From the NCBI GenBank assembly GCA_013214575.1, contig JABSSD010000021.1:1-64000 (forward strand): a stretch of 64,000 bases of DNA, in the 5' to 3' direction. Both the position numbers and the translations under genes were made by a program. This document shows positions 34,979-43,700 of this stretch, in pieces (the stretch's first letter is position 1; the number at the start of each line of letters is the position of its first letter). The notes under the pieces are model-generated. The model made no database searches. It was not told where the DNA came from and was given only the letters and a program-made list of their open reading frames with translations. This DNA is from Paracoccaceae bacterium. Lineage in GTDB: Bacteria; Pseudomonadota; Alphaproteobacteria; Rhodobacterales; Rhodobacteraceae.

Positions 34979-36154
34979 TCACGAAACTTCGGCGGTTACG
35001 TCATGCCCATATATCCAGTCAAACTGGCGCACCATTTGCTGCGGCGCCAGTCGGCCTCCCAGCTTCAAAACCTGATGCGCCGGCCATGCCAGCGGCGCCC
35101 GCAGGTGGTACTTCCAGGCGTTATGATTGGCGGCCTCAACGATGCGCAGCGTGCGGGTATATCGTTGATGCTGATAGCGTTTTAGACCGGCCTCGATAGT
35201 GTCGGCGGCACTCAGGGATTCGGTCAACACCCAGGCATCTTCCAGCGCCATATTGGCCCCTTGCGCCATGAACGGCAGCGTTGGATGTGCGGCATCGCCC
35301 AGAATTGCCACATGCCCCTGATACCAGTTTTTCGCCACCGGATGACGGAACAGCCCCCAAAGACGCACCTCGTCGACCGCCGATATCAGGCCACCAGCGA
35401 CGCCGCCAAATTCCCTGAAAGCCACCCGCAGATTGGCCGGGTCATCGCTGTGGTTCCAGCCTTCTTCCGCCCAGGCACTGCGCTCTTGTACCGCGACCAG
35501 ATTGACCTGCTTGCCGTCCCGCAGGGGATAGGCAACCAGATGCTTCCTGGGCCCCATGAACACCTGCGCTTCGGCTGGCAGATTCAGCAGATTGGGCACT
35601 GTCGCCCGCCAGGCCACCTGACCGGTGAACGCTGGCTGGCCTGGATTGTTAAAGGCTTTTCTGGTTTTCGAGTGCAATCCATCGGCACCGATCACCAGGT
35701 CACCGCCGCATTGGTCGCCGCGGGACAGATGCACCACCGGAGACGATCCGGCCTCCACCCGCTCGACCTTTTGCAGCAATCGAACCTGCACTCCGGCCCG
35801 ACGCACCGCATCCGCCAGCATCGTAATCAGGTCCGAGCGATGCACAAAATAGAAATTCTGACCGCCGCCATATTGGTCAAGGTCGAGCCGCACCACTTGG
35901 CGGCCGTGACGATAGTGCCGCAAACAAACAGCCCTTGACCGCAGCGAGCACCAGGCCAAATCATCGTTCAGCCCCAGAGCCGCCAGTACCGCCACCCCGT
36001 TGGGGGTGATCTGCAACCCGGCGCCAACTTCGGAAATCGCCTCGGCCTGCTCCAGCACCGTGACCTCGGCGCCTTTTCGCTGCAGAGCCAGCGCCGCGGT
36101 CAGCCCACCGATGCCGCCGCCAATTATCGTGATCTTCTGACCTTTGAGTTCCAT
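34979..36154 (-). CDS. FAD-dependent aromatic monooxygenase (salicylate hydroxylase-like)
   Basis: Group A flavoprotein hydroxylase of 391 residues. N-terminal FAD site GGGIGGLTAALALQRKGAEV begins at residue 12; the second FAD motif GDAAHPTLPFMAQGANMALED is present. The family covers salicylate, 6-hydroxynicotinate and 3-hydroxybenzoate 6-hydroxylases; the substrate cannot be assigned. No ring-cleavage genes adjoin it. Confidence 0.85.
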   Translation of the reverse strand: MELKGQKITIIGGGIGGLTAALALQRKGAEVTVLEQAEAISEVGAGLQITPNGVAVLAALGLNDDLAWCSLRSRAVCLRHYRHGRQVVRLDLDQYGGGQNFYFVHRSDLITMLADAVRRAGVQVRLLQKVERVEAGSSPVVHLSRGDQCGGDLVIGADGLHSKTRKAFNNPGQPAFTGQVAWRATVPNLLNLPAEAQVFMGPRKHLVAYPLRDGKQVNLVAVQERSAWAEEGWNHSDDPANLRVAFREFGGVAGGLISAVDEVRLWGLFRHPVAKNWYQGHVAILGDAAHPTLPFMAQGANMALEDAWVLTESLSAADTIEAGLKRYQHQRYTRTLRIVEAANHNAWKYHLRAPLAWPAHQVLKLGGRLAPQQMVRQFDWIYGHDVTAEVS

Positions 36155-36191
36155 ATCACCCGACTTCGCCTATGTTCTTCATCCATAAACG

Positions 36192-36221
36192 AAAAACGCC
36201 GGGACAACAGGCCCCGGCGTT
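36192..36221 (-). terminator. Terminator of dksA
   Basis: Nine-base perfect stem AACGCCGGG / CCCGGCGTT (36195-36203, 36213-36221); on the minus strand it runs into five T. It lies 26 bp after the dksA stop. Confidence 0.9.
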
Positions 36222-36246
36222 AGTTTGTTAAGTAATTGATCTGGTT

Positions 36247-36669
36247 TCAATCGTCGCGATGAACTTTTTCGCGGCGCTCATGACGTTCTTGCGCTTCAAG
36301 ACTCATCGTGGCGATTGGCCGGGCATTCAGACGCTTCAACGAAATCGGATCACCCGTCACGCTGCAATAGCCATATTCACCTTCGACGACACGGCGGATT
36401 GCAGAGTCGATCTTGGATACCAATTTGCGCTGCCGGTCACGGGTCCGCAGTTCCAGGGCACGATCGGTCTCTTCGCTGGCACGGTCGGAAACATCAGGAA
36501 TATTTCGCGTATTATCCTGCAGTGCCTCAATCGTGTCACGGCTGTCCGCCAGAAGATCTTGCTTCCAGTCCAATAGTTTGCGTCGGAAAAACTCCAACTG
36601 CCTTTCATTCATGAAAGGTTCATCTTCGGCCGGTCGATAGTCATCCGGCAGAAACAATTCTTGCTTCAT
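36247..36669 (-). CDS. dksA: RNA polymerase-binding factor DksA, zinc-site degenerate
   Basis: Works with ppGpp at RNA polymerase to adjust transcription to nutrition. The 140-residue product has the coiled coil with acidic tip and the C-terminal globular part. Of the four zinc cysteines of E. coli DksA only one remains (GYCSVTGD); the others are replaced (Thr, Thr, Ser region ATMSLEAQ). Such a Cys-poor, zinc-independent DksA is known from Rhodobacter. ATG 36669 follows AAGGAG; the frame is open to 36705. Own terminator follows. Confidence 0.93.
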   Translation of the reverse strand: MKQELFLPDDYRPAEDEPFMNERQLEFFRRKLLDWKQDLLADSRDTIEALQDNTRNIPDVSDRASEETDRALELRTRDRQRKLVSKIDSAIRRVVEGEYGYCSVTGDPISLKRLNARPIATMSLEAQERHERREKVHRDD

Positions 36670-36855
36670 TTCGGCTCCTTCGGTCAGGCCATAAATGCTG
36701 GTCATAGTCTACTCCCAAACATTTGGCCGCCCCCTCTGCGGCAGCATTTATCTGCTCCACCCGAGATTGTCACTACACAATAGTAACCGTACAGGGTTAA
36801 AAGCGGCGTAACAGCAACACGTCGCGGGCTTCTGCGCAATCAAGGTGGGAAAAAT

Positions 36856-37695
36856 ATGCGTTTTCAGGGCACTAAAGACTACATTGCGACCGACGACCTG
36901 AAAATTGCGGTGAATGCGGCTGTCACCCTTGAACGGCCGCTGCTGGTCAAGGGGGAACCTGGAACCGGCAAGACCGAACTGGCACGGCAAGTGGCAAGCT
37001 CGCTGGGGATGCGGATGATCGAGTGGAATATCAAATCCACCACCCGCGCCCAGCAAGGCCTGTATGAATATGATGCGGTCTCAAGGCTGCGCGATAGCCA
37101 ACTGGGCGATGAGCGCGTGCATGACGTGCGCAACTACATCAAAAAAGGCAAGCTCTGGGACGCCTTCGATGCCGACGAGCGGTTGGTGCTGCTGATTGAT
37201 GAGATCGACAAGGCTGATATCGAGTTTCCCAATGACCTGCTGCAGGAACTCGACAAGATGGAATTCTACGTCTACGAGACCGGCGAGACCATCCGGGCCA
37301 AGCACCGTCCGATCATCATCATCACCTCGAACAACGAAAAAGAACTGCCGGACGCGTTTTTGCGGCGCTGTTTCTTTCACTACATCCGCTTTCCGGATGC
37401 CGAGACGATGAAACAGATTGTCGAAGTCCACCACCCCGGCATCAAACAGGCGCTGCTGACCACCGCGCTGACCCAGTTCTACGAAATCCGCAACACCGAC
37501 GGGTTGAAAAAGAAGCCGTCTACGTCTGAGGTGCTGGATTGGCTGAAGCTGTTGCTGGCTGAGGATTTAACGCCTGAGGATCTGGCCCGAAACGGCGTTG
37601 ACGCCCTGCCCCGGCTGCATGGGGCGCTGTTGAAGAACGAGCAGGACGTGCATCTGTTTGAGCGTCTGGCCTTCATGGCACGCGGCAAACGCTGA
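36856..37695 (+). CDS. MoxR-family AAA+ ATPase
   Basis: AAA+ chaperone-like ATPase of 279 residues. Walker A GEPGTGKT is at 33-40 and Walker B LLIDEIDKAD near 112-121. MoxR proteins act with von Willebrand A proteins to insert metals or assemble enzyme complexes; such a partner is encoded at 39776-40960 on the same strand, three genes on. Strong ribosome site (GGTGGGAA). Confidence 0.9.
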   Translation: MRFQGTKDYIATDDLKIAVNAAVTLERPLLVKGEPGTGKTELARQVASSLGMRMIEWNIKSTTRAQQGLYEYDAVSRLRDSQLGDERVHDVRNYIKKGKLWDAFDADERLVLLIDEIDKADIEFPNDLLQELDKMEFYVYETGETIRAKHRPIIIITSNNEKELPDAFLRRCFFHYIRFPDAETMKQIVEVHHPGIKQALLTTALTQFYEIRNTDGLKKKPSTSEVLDWLKLLLAEDLTPEDLARNGVDALPRLHGALLKNEQDVHLFERLAFMARGKR

Positions 37696-37786
37696 TTTCA
37701 GATCCGCTTGCCACCACTCAATTGCAATGGCACCATGAGCGCACCTGACGCGCTATTTCATCTCTTGGGAATTGGATCCTCTAAGT

Positions 37787-38236
37787 ATGACAGGACAAGT
37801 GTTGATCCGCGCGCTGCGCGCCGACGATCACCCCGATTGGGCCGCGATGTGGTGCGATTATCTGGCCTTTTACGAAACCGAGGTGTCGCAAGCAATCTAC
37901 GACAGCACCTTTGGCCGCTTGATCGGTGAGGACCCGCAGGATTTCTCCTGCTTATTAGCCGAGCAGGACGGTAAAATCGTCGGCCTGACCCATTATTTGT
38001 TCCATCGCCACAGCTGGACGTTGGACAACACCTGCTACCTGCAAGATCTGTATGCCCGCCCCGAGTGCCGCGGCACCGGTGTTGGCCGCGCGTTGATCGA
38101 GGCGGTTTATGGCGCCGCCGACGTGAAGGGCAATGGCTCTGTTTACTGGCTGACGCAGGATTTCAACCAGACCGCGCGCAGGCTCTATGACCGGGTTGGA
38201 AAACAAACGCCGTTTATCCGGTATCAGCGCAAATGA
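37787..38236 (+). CDS. GNAT-family N-acetyltransferase
   Basis: A 149-residue acetyl-CoA-dependent acetyltransferase. The acetyl-CoA loop is seen as ECRGTGVGRALIEAV, after the LQDLYARP strand. ATG 37787 chosen over a TTG at 37772. Its last four bases overlap the next gene (ATGA). Acceptor substrate unknown. Confidence 0.87.
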   Translation: MTGQVLIRALRADDHPDWAAMWCDYLAFYETEVSQAIYDSTFGRLIGEDPQDFSCLLAEQDGKIVGLTHYLFHRHSWTLDNTCYLQDLYARPECRGTGVGRALIEAVYGAADVKGNGSVYWLTQDFNQTARRLYDRVGKQTPFIRYQRK

Positions 38237-39600
38237 TCTGGCGCGCCGTCTTGATCTCGACCCTAGTTCTGGGTGGCTGCAACACCATTCCGCTAGAGCC
38301 GCCGCCGACGCGCGCCCGCATCGCTGACAGCGCCTTGCCGCCTGTCAAACGATTTGGGACATCACGCCCGCTGCCGCCACAGCGGTCAAACAGCGATATG
38401 GCGCGTGACTTTTTGGATCTGCACTTCAAATTGGAGGGCGGCAGCTCTCTGCCGGTATTCACCCGGTTTGACCAGCCGATAACGCTGCGGGTCACCGGTC
38501 GCCCGGCAAAAAACCTGACCCCGGATCTTGCCCGCCTGCTGGCGCGACTGCAAAGCGAAGCGGGTATCAAAATTCACCGCGTTGACAGCAGTAACGCCGT
38601 TATCACCATTGAATCCGTCAGCAGCGCCCAGATCCGCCGGGTGCTGCCAAGGGCGGCCTGCTTTGTGGTTCCAAACGTCGGCTCATTGGCCGAATACCGT
38701 CGCAACAGACGGCGCGCCAAAACCAACTGGTCGCAGCTGCGCAAGCGCGCCAGGCTGGCGATTTTCATTCCCAACGATGTCAGCCCGCAAGAGGTGCGCG
38801 ACTGCCTGCACGAGGAACTGGCGCAGGCAATCGGACCGCTCAACGATCTGTATCGACTGCCGGATTCGGTGTTCAACGACGACAATGTCCATACGGTACT
38901 TACCGGCTTTGACATGCTGATCCTGCGCGCCACCTATGCGCCCGAGCTGGCAACCGGGATGACCCGCGCCGAGGTCTCGGCCCGCCTGCCGGCCCTGCTG
39001 AGACGGATCAATCCCCGGGGCGCATCCCGGCCCTCGGCACCGCTGCAGGACACCCCGCGCGACTGGGTGACCGCGGTGGAAACCGCCATTGGCCCCAATG
39101 CCACAGCTCAAACCCGCAAACGGGCCGCCAACCAAGCCGCCGCAATTGCCAAGCGTTTGGGCTGGCAAGATCACCGCCGGTCTTTTAGCCACTTCATTCT
39201 GGGCCGTATGGTTCAGGGATCTGACCCGGATCTGGCGCAAGACCACTTCAAGACAGCGATGCGCTATCTTGGCAACGCCCCGATCACCCAATTACACCGC
39301 GCCCAGATCGCCGCCCGTATGGCGGCCTTTGAAATCACCCGTGGCAACGGTCGCGCCGCACAGTCCCTGTTGCAACCCAGCATCCCAACCGCGGCGCGGT
39401 TTGAAAATGCCACATTGCTGGCCACCCTGATGATGCTGCAGGCCGAGGCGCTGGTGCTGAGTGGTGATTTTGACGCGGCACGCGCCGTCAGGCTGGACAG
39501 CCTGGGATGGGCGCGCTACGGGTTCGGTTCAGACTGGGCGGTGCGGGCAAGACTGAATGAAATTGCCGCGCTGAACCCCAATACTTTGACGGGCGGATAG
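38233..39600 (+). CDS. DUF2927 lipoprotein
   Basis: A 455-residue exported lipoprotein of unknown function. Signal peptide with lipobox VLGGC (Cys16). DUF2927 region occupies about 60-250, including FVVPNVGSLAEYRR and a conserved CLHEELAQAIGPLNDLYRLPDSVFNDDNVHT stretch part, which resembles a metalloprotease HEE motif (HEELAQ) but is unproven. C-terminal 200 residues are helical and TPR-like. Overlaps the GNAT gene stop by four bases; next gene begins 3 bp on. Confidence 0.82.
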   Translation: MIWRAVLISTLVLGGCNTIPLEPPPTRARIADSALPPVKRFGTSRPLPPQRSNSDMARDFLDLHFKLEGGSSLPVFTRFDQPITLRVTGRPAKNLTPDLARLLARLQSEAGIKIHRVDSSNAVITIESVSSAQIRRVLPRAACFVVPNVGSLAEYRRNRRRAKTNWSQLRKRARLAIFIPNDVSPQEVRDCLHEELAQAIGPLNDLYRLPDSVFNDDNVHTVLTGFDMLILRATYAPELATGMTRAEVSARLPALLRRINPRGASRPSAPLQDTPRDWVTAVETAIGPNATAQTRKRAANQAAAIAKRLGWQDHRRSFSHFILGRMVQGSDPDLAQDHFKTAMRYLGNAPITQLHRAQIAARMAAFEITRGNGRAAQSLLQPSIPTAARFENATLLATLMMLQAEALVLSGDFDAARAVRLDSLGWARYGFGSDWAVRARLNEIAALNPNTLTGG

Positions 39601-39603
39601 AAA

Positions 39604-39771
39604 ATGATCGTAATTGGCGGTTTGGTTATTGGGGCCCTGCTGGGCAGCTACAAGGCCCAAAAGCGGGGCGGTGGGCTGGCGGATATTCTTCAATATGCCG
39701 CCGTCTATGGCATCATTCTGGGCCTGGCCGGTATGCTGCTGACCCTGATGGTGCATCGTTTGGCGGTCTGA
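39604..39771 (+). CDS. Small two-helix membrane protein
   Basis: A 55-residue product (MIVIGGLVIGALLGSYKAQK...) with two hydrophobic segments (1-14 and about 31-50) separated by a basic Gly-rich loop. It fits exactly between the DUF2927 lipoprotein gene (gap 3 bp) and the VWA gene (gap 4 bp), which makes it convincing as a gene despite its size. I recall similar small membrane proteins at this place in rhodobacters. Function unknown. Confidence 0.75.
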   Translation: MIVIGGLVIGALLGSYKAQKRGGGLADILQYAAVYGIILGLAGMLLTLMVHRLAV

Positions 39772-39775
39772 AACC

Positions 39776-40960
39776 ATGTTCCAGCCCTTCTTTGAGAACC
39801 TTCGCAACGCCTCGGTGCCGGTATCTCTGCGCGAATACCTTAGCTTTCTCGAATGCCTGAAAGCAGGCCTTGCCACCTATGATGTCGAGGCCTTCTATTT
39901 CCTGGCCCGCGCCTCCATGGTCAAGGATGAGCGCAATATCGACAAGTTCGACCGCGCCTTTGCCGCCACGTTTAAAGGACTAGAGGCGATCCCGGCGCAG
40001 GCCGTTATGGATGCGGTCGACATCCCCGAAGAGTGGCTCCGCAAAATGGCGGAGAAGCACATGTCAGAGGAAGAGCGCGCCGAGATCGAGGCGCTGGGTG
40101 GCTTTGACAAGCTGATGGAAACCCTGAAAAAGCGCCTGAAAGAACAGGATGGACGTCATCAGGGTGGCAGCAAGTGGGTTGGCACCGCCGGAACCTCGCC
40201 CTTTGGCGCCTATGGCTACAACCCCGAGGGCGTGCGCATCGGCCAGAAAGAAAGCCGCCACCAACGCGCGGTCAAGGTCTGGGACAAACGCGAATTCAAA
40301 AATCTGGACGGCGATGTCGAACTGGGCACCCGCAACATCAAGGTGGCGCTGAAACGCCTGCGCCGCTGGGTGCGTCAGGGCGCCCATGAAGAGCTGGATC
40401 TCGACAACACCATCCGCTCTACCGCTGAACATGGCTATCTCGACGTCAAGACCCGCCCCGAGCGTCACAACGCTGTCAAAGTGCTGCTGTTCCTCGACGT
40501 CGGTGGCTCGATGGATCCGCATATCAAGGTGGTGGAAGAATTGTTTTCCGCCGCCCGCAGCGAGTTCAAGCATCTGGAATACTACTACTTCCACAATTGC
40601 CTGTACGAAGGTGTCTGGCGCGACAATGCCCGGCGCTGGGAGGCGCAGATCCCGACCCACGAGGTGCTGCGCACCTATGGCCCGGATTACAAATGCATCT
40701 TTGTCGGCGATGCCTCGATGAGCCCCTATGAAATCGCCTATGCCGGCGGTGCCAATGAACACTGGAACCCGGAGGCCGGTCAGGTCTGGCTACAGCGGGC
40801 GCGCGACCGCTGGTCGTCCAACCTGTGGATCAATCCGCTGCCCGAGAAATATTGGGATCACACCCATTCGATCAAAATGATGCGCGAGATCTTTGCCGGT
40901 CAGATGGTGCCTATGACCCTGTCCGGCCTGGAAAAGGGCATGAAGGAACTGACCCGCTGA
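39776..40960 (+). CDS. CoxE-like von Willebrand factor A protein
   Basis: A 394-residue VWA protein, likely partner of the MoxR ATPase at 36856-37695. The MIDAS metal site at residue 241 reads DVGGSM, with Gly in place of the first Ser of DxSxS. The N-terminal part is helical and charged. Membership in the CoxE-like group suggests a role in maturation of a metal enzyme or envelope complex, target unknown. Probably the last gene of the unit. Confidence 0.87.
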   Translation: MFQPFFENLRNASVPVSLREYLSFLECLKAGLATYDVEAFYFLARASMVKDERNIDKFDRAFAATFKGLEAIPAQAVMDAVDIPEEWLRKMAEKHMSEEERAEIEALGGFDKLMETLKKRLKEQDGRHQGGSKWVGTAGTSPFGAYGYNPEGVRIGQKESRHQRAVKVWDKREFKNLDGDVELGTRNIKVALKRLRRWVRQGAHEELDLDNTIRSTAEHGYLDVKTRPERHNAVKVLLFLDVGGSMDPHIKVVEELFSAARSEFKHLEYYYFHNCLYEGVWRDNARRWEAQIPTHEVLRTYGPDYKCIFVGDASMSPYEIAYAGGANEHWNPEAGQVWLQRARDRWSSNLWINPLPEKYWDHTHSIKMMREIFAGQMVPMTLSGLEKGMKELTR

Positions 40961-41094
40961 GCCGGCACGCCAGGATCTCGGCGGGGTCTCGGCAGGGACT
41001 TAGATCTATCCGTTAATAGACATTTGGCGCCCCCAGCATCACCTCTGCGTCTTTCTCTCTTGTTCAACGCGGAGGTACAGCCCATATCTAAGCC

Positions 41095-41781
41095 ATGTTG
41101 CGTCTTGCCCCAATTCTACTGGCCATTGCCTATGGCCTTGTCATGTACCGGATCTCAATCTGGCGCACCCATAAGGATCTGGATGCCAAGTCGACCGAGC
41201 TGGCCGACCGTAAGATGAAGGCGCTGACAGATCGAATGGCCGCCGCGTTGGAGATTTCGCGCATTCCGGTGTTCATCTACGAGATTGACCCGGTCAACGG
41301 CCTGGCCGCTCCGGATGGCCGGATTTTCATCACCCGCGGATTTTATCGCAAATATCAAAACGGTGAAGTCAGCGCCGAAGAACTGGCATCGGTGATTGCC
41401 CATGAGCTGGGCCATGTGGCGCTGGGGCATGCCAAGCGGCGCATGATCGATTTCTCTGGCCAGAACGCCCTGCGCACGGCGCTGATGATGGTTCTGGGCC
41501 GCTACATCCCGTTTATTGGCCCCTGGATTGCCGGCATGCTGACAACCCTGATTGCGGCCCGGTTGTCGCGCGGCGATGAATATGAGGCGGATGAATATGC
41601 AGCGGCACTGCTGATCAAGTCGGGGATCGGGGTTGAGCCGCAAAAGACCCTGTTCCGCAAACTGGAAGCTTTGACGCAAAGCCGGGCCGGCATGGCCCCC
41701 GCCTGGTTGATGAGCCATCCAAAAACCGAGGACCGGATCGAGGCGCTGGAACGGTTGCAGGGAAAATGGACCCGGTCCTAG
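41095..41781 (+). CDS. M48-family zinc metallopeptidase
   Basis: A 228-residue membrane-bound protease. The zinc motif is VIAHELGHVALGH with His103, Glu104 and His107; the third ligand is in the GDEYEADEYAA segment. One N-terminal helix, and a hydrophobic stretch at about 138-155. Related to HtpX/BepA-type proteases. The sense-strand repeat copy at 41804-41865 begins 22 bp after its stop. Confidence 0.88.
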   Translation: MLRLAPILLAIAYGLVMYRISIWRTHKDLDAKSTELADRKMKALTDRMAAALEISRIPVFIYEIDPVNGLAAPDGRIFITRGFYRKYQNGEVSAEELASVIAHELGHVALGHAKRRMIDFSGQNALRTALMMVLGRYIPFIGPWIAGMLTTLIAARLSRGDEYEADEYAAALLIKSGIGVEPQKTLFRKLEALTQSRAGMAPAWLMSHPKTEDRIEALERLQGKWTRS

Positions 41782-41803
41782 CGACCCCGGCTGGCGACAA
41801 ATG

Positions 41804-41865
41804 GGGGCGCTGCCCCCTCTTGGCCATGCGGCCAATTCACCCCTGGGATATTTTTGGCCAGATGA
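41804..41865 (-). repeat. Dispersed intergenic element, copy 2
   Basis: Minus-strand copy of the element at 8794-8854, differing at a few bases and a short central insertion (GGCCGCATGGCC against GGCCTCAGGTC). It starts 14 bp after the stop of the PIN-domain gene in that gene's sense direction. Confidence 0.8.
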
Positions 41866-41878
41866 TACCCGCGGATCT

Positions 41879-42421
41879 TTAGCCGGCCAGTGCTTTGGCC
41901 AGGCGCGGCAACCGGGCCTTTTTCAACAATGGGCGGATCTGCCATTCCGAGCCAGACAGGCGGCTTGCCTCTGCCATAACCCGCTGGCCCAGTTGCTCCA
42001 TCCCGCGATTGTCATTCAGCCATAGATCATAGAGCAGCGCGTCGGGGCCAAGACGCTTCAACCCTTCGTCGGCCAGGATATCGCGCGGGAAGTCCTTGTT
42101 GTTCAGGGTCACGATGGCATCCGCCGAGGCTGAGACGGCCACCGCCAGCACGTGAATATCCGCAGCGTCCGGCAGCCACAGGCGGGACTCTAACCCCGGT
42201 GCCGGGGGCAGTTCCGCCTGCGGCCAGTTGGCCCGGATCAGAGCAATCTCAGCGCTGGCCTGTGCTGCGCCCAAGGGGCCCAGCTTCACCGCTGCACGCT
42301 CCCACTCGCCCAGAATGCGGGTCGACCACAGCGGCACGAAATGCCCCAGCGGGGCCGCGCCCAACAGCATCTCGCGCATCACCGTGGGGTAAAGCACACA
42401 GGTATCCAGCAGCAGTTTCAC
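41879..42421 (-). CDS. PIN-domain protein
   Basis: A 180-residue protein with a PIN nuclease-like fold: LLLDTCVLYPTV holds the first acidic residue, and DAADIHVLAVAVSASADAIV the later ones. GTG at 42421 is the likely start, after AAGG; there is no ATG near. It begins 11 bp after the methyltransferase stop, so the two are co-transcribed. No antitoxin-like gene is beside it, so it is more likely an RNA-processing enzyme than part of a VapBC pair. Confidence 0.75.
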   Translation of the reverse strand: MKLLLDTCVLYPTVMREMLLGAAPLGHFVPLWSTRILGEWERAAVKLGPLGAAQASAEIALIRANWPQAELPPAPGLESRLWLPDAADIHVLAVAVSASADAIVTLNNKDFPRDILADEGLKRLGPDALLYDLWLNDNRGMEQLGQRVMAEASRLSGSEWQIRPLLKKARLPRLAKALAG

Positions 42422-42432
42422 CGGTCCCGACC

Positions 42433-43647
42433 TTAGTCGAGCCGGAAGAACACGGATTTCAGATAGCCGCTTTCGGCCAATTGTGGCAATTGCGGGTGAT
42501 CCGGCCCGGCAAAACCGGTGCGGATCAGTTGCGAAGAGCGACCGGCGCGGCCGATGCCGCGTGCCGATGCGCCGCGGAATTTGCTGAGGTCGGCGGCATG
42601 GCTGCAGGAACACAGGCCAAGGTAGCCGCCGGGTTTGACCAGCGGCGCCGCCAGTTTGGCGATGCGTTCATAGGCGCGCAGGCCCGCCTCCAGCGTCGGT
42701 TTTGATGGCGCAAATGAGGGCGGATCACAGATCACCACGTCGAACATCTCACCCTCAGTGGCCAGAGCGGCCAGGGTGTCGAAGGCATCGCCCTGACGGG
42801 TGGTGAGCTGGTCGCCGAAGCCACTGGCGACAGCGCCCTGTTCCGCCAGCGCCAGCGCCGGGGCCGAACCGTCGACACAAAGCGCCGAACCGGCTCCTGC
42901 GGCCAGCATCGCCAGGCCAAAGCCGCCAACATGGGAAAACACATCCAGCACCCGCGCACCGGGCGACGCCAGTTTTGCGGCAAAGGCATGGTTGGGTCGC
43001 TGGTCGTAGAACAGGCCGGTTTTCTGACCGCCGGTGAGATCCGCCATATAGCTGGCGCCGTTCATCTGCACCACAATCGGAGCCTCGGGTGCGGTGCCGT
43101 GCAGCACCATATTCACATCATCCAGCCCCTCAAGACTGCGGGTGCGGCCGGCGGCGTTTTTCAGCACCACCTCAACGCCGGTAACATTGATTAGCGCCTG
43201 CGTCAGCAGCTCCAGATGGGCCTCGGCCCAGGCGGCGTTGGGTTGCAGCACGCAGGCCGAGCCAAAGCGGTCGATCACCACACCGGGCAGCCCGTCGGCC
43301 TCGGCGTGAACCAGGCGATAGAACGGTGCGTCGAACAATTGTTCGCGCATTTGCAGCGCACGGGTCAGGCGGGTTTCGAACCAAGCCAGATTCAGTTCAG
43401 CATCGGGGTTGCGGTCCAGCATCCGGGCGATGATTTTGCTGTCGGGGTTCACCGTCACCAGCCCCATCGGGGTCTGCACCTCGTCCTCGAGCACCGCCAG
43501 GGTGCCGGGGACCAACTTACGGGTGCGCCGGTCAGTGACCAGCTCGTTGGCAAAGACCCAAGGAAACCCGTGCCGGATGGCGCGGGCATTGGATTTGGGT
43601 TTCATACGGACGCGGGCGCGCTGGGACGCAGAAGAGGAGGCTGTCAT
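42433..43647 (-). CDS. rlmI: RlmI-type 23S rRNA cytosine methyltransferase
   Basis: SAM-dependent m5C methyltransferase with an N-terminal PUA domain (AIRHGFPWVFANELV). The 404-residue product has the SAM-binding motif VLDVFSHVGGFGLAM, the DPPSFAPSK motif and CSCSHAA with the catalytic Cys. RlmI modifies C1962 of 23S rRNA in E. coli; the same target is inferred. Followed by the PIN-domain gene. Confidence 0.88.
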   Translation of the reverse strand: MTASSSASQRARVRMKPKSNARAIRHGFPWVFANELVTDRRTRKLVPGTLAVLEDEVQTPMGLVTVNPDSKIIARMLDRNPDAELNLAWFETRLTRALQMREQLFDAPFYRLVHAEADGLPGVVIDRFGSACVLQPNAAWAEAHLELLTQALINVTGVEVVLKNAAGRTRSLEGLDDVNMVLHGTAPEAPIVVQMNGASYMADLTGGQKTGLFYDQRPNHAFAAKLASPGARVLDVFSHVGGFGLAMLAAGAGSALCVDGSAPALALAEQGAVASGFGDQLTTRQGDAFDTLAALATEGEMFDVVICDPPSFAPSKPTLEAGLRAYERIAKLAAPLVKPGGYLGLCSCSHAADLSKFRGASARGIGRAGRSSQLIRTGFAGPDHPQLPQLAESGYLKSVFFRLD

Positions 43648-43700
43648 GGCCTCCTCTTAGCGGTATCACTGGTTCAGGGAAAGGCCCCAATGGGGACCCG

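Noticed and set aside
41879-42421. VapBC toxin-antitoxin pair
   Set aside because: The PIN protein has no small antitoxin gene next to it; it is linked to an rRNA methyltransferase gene instead.
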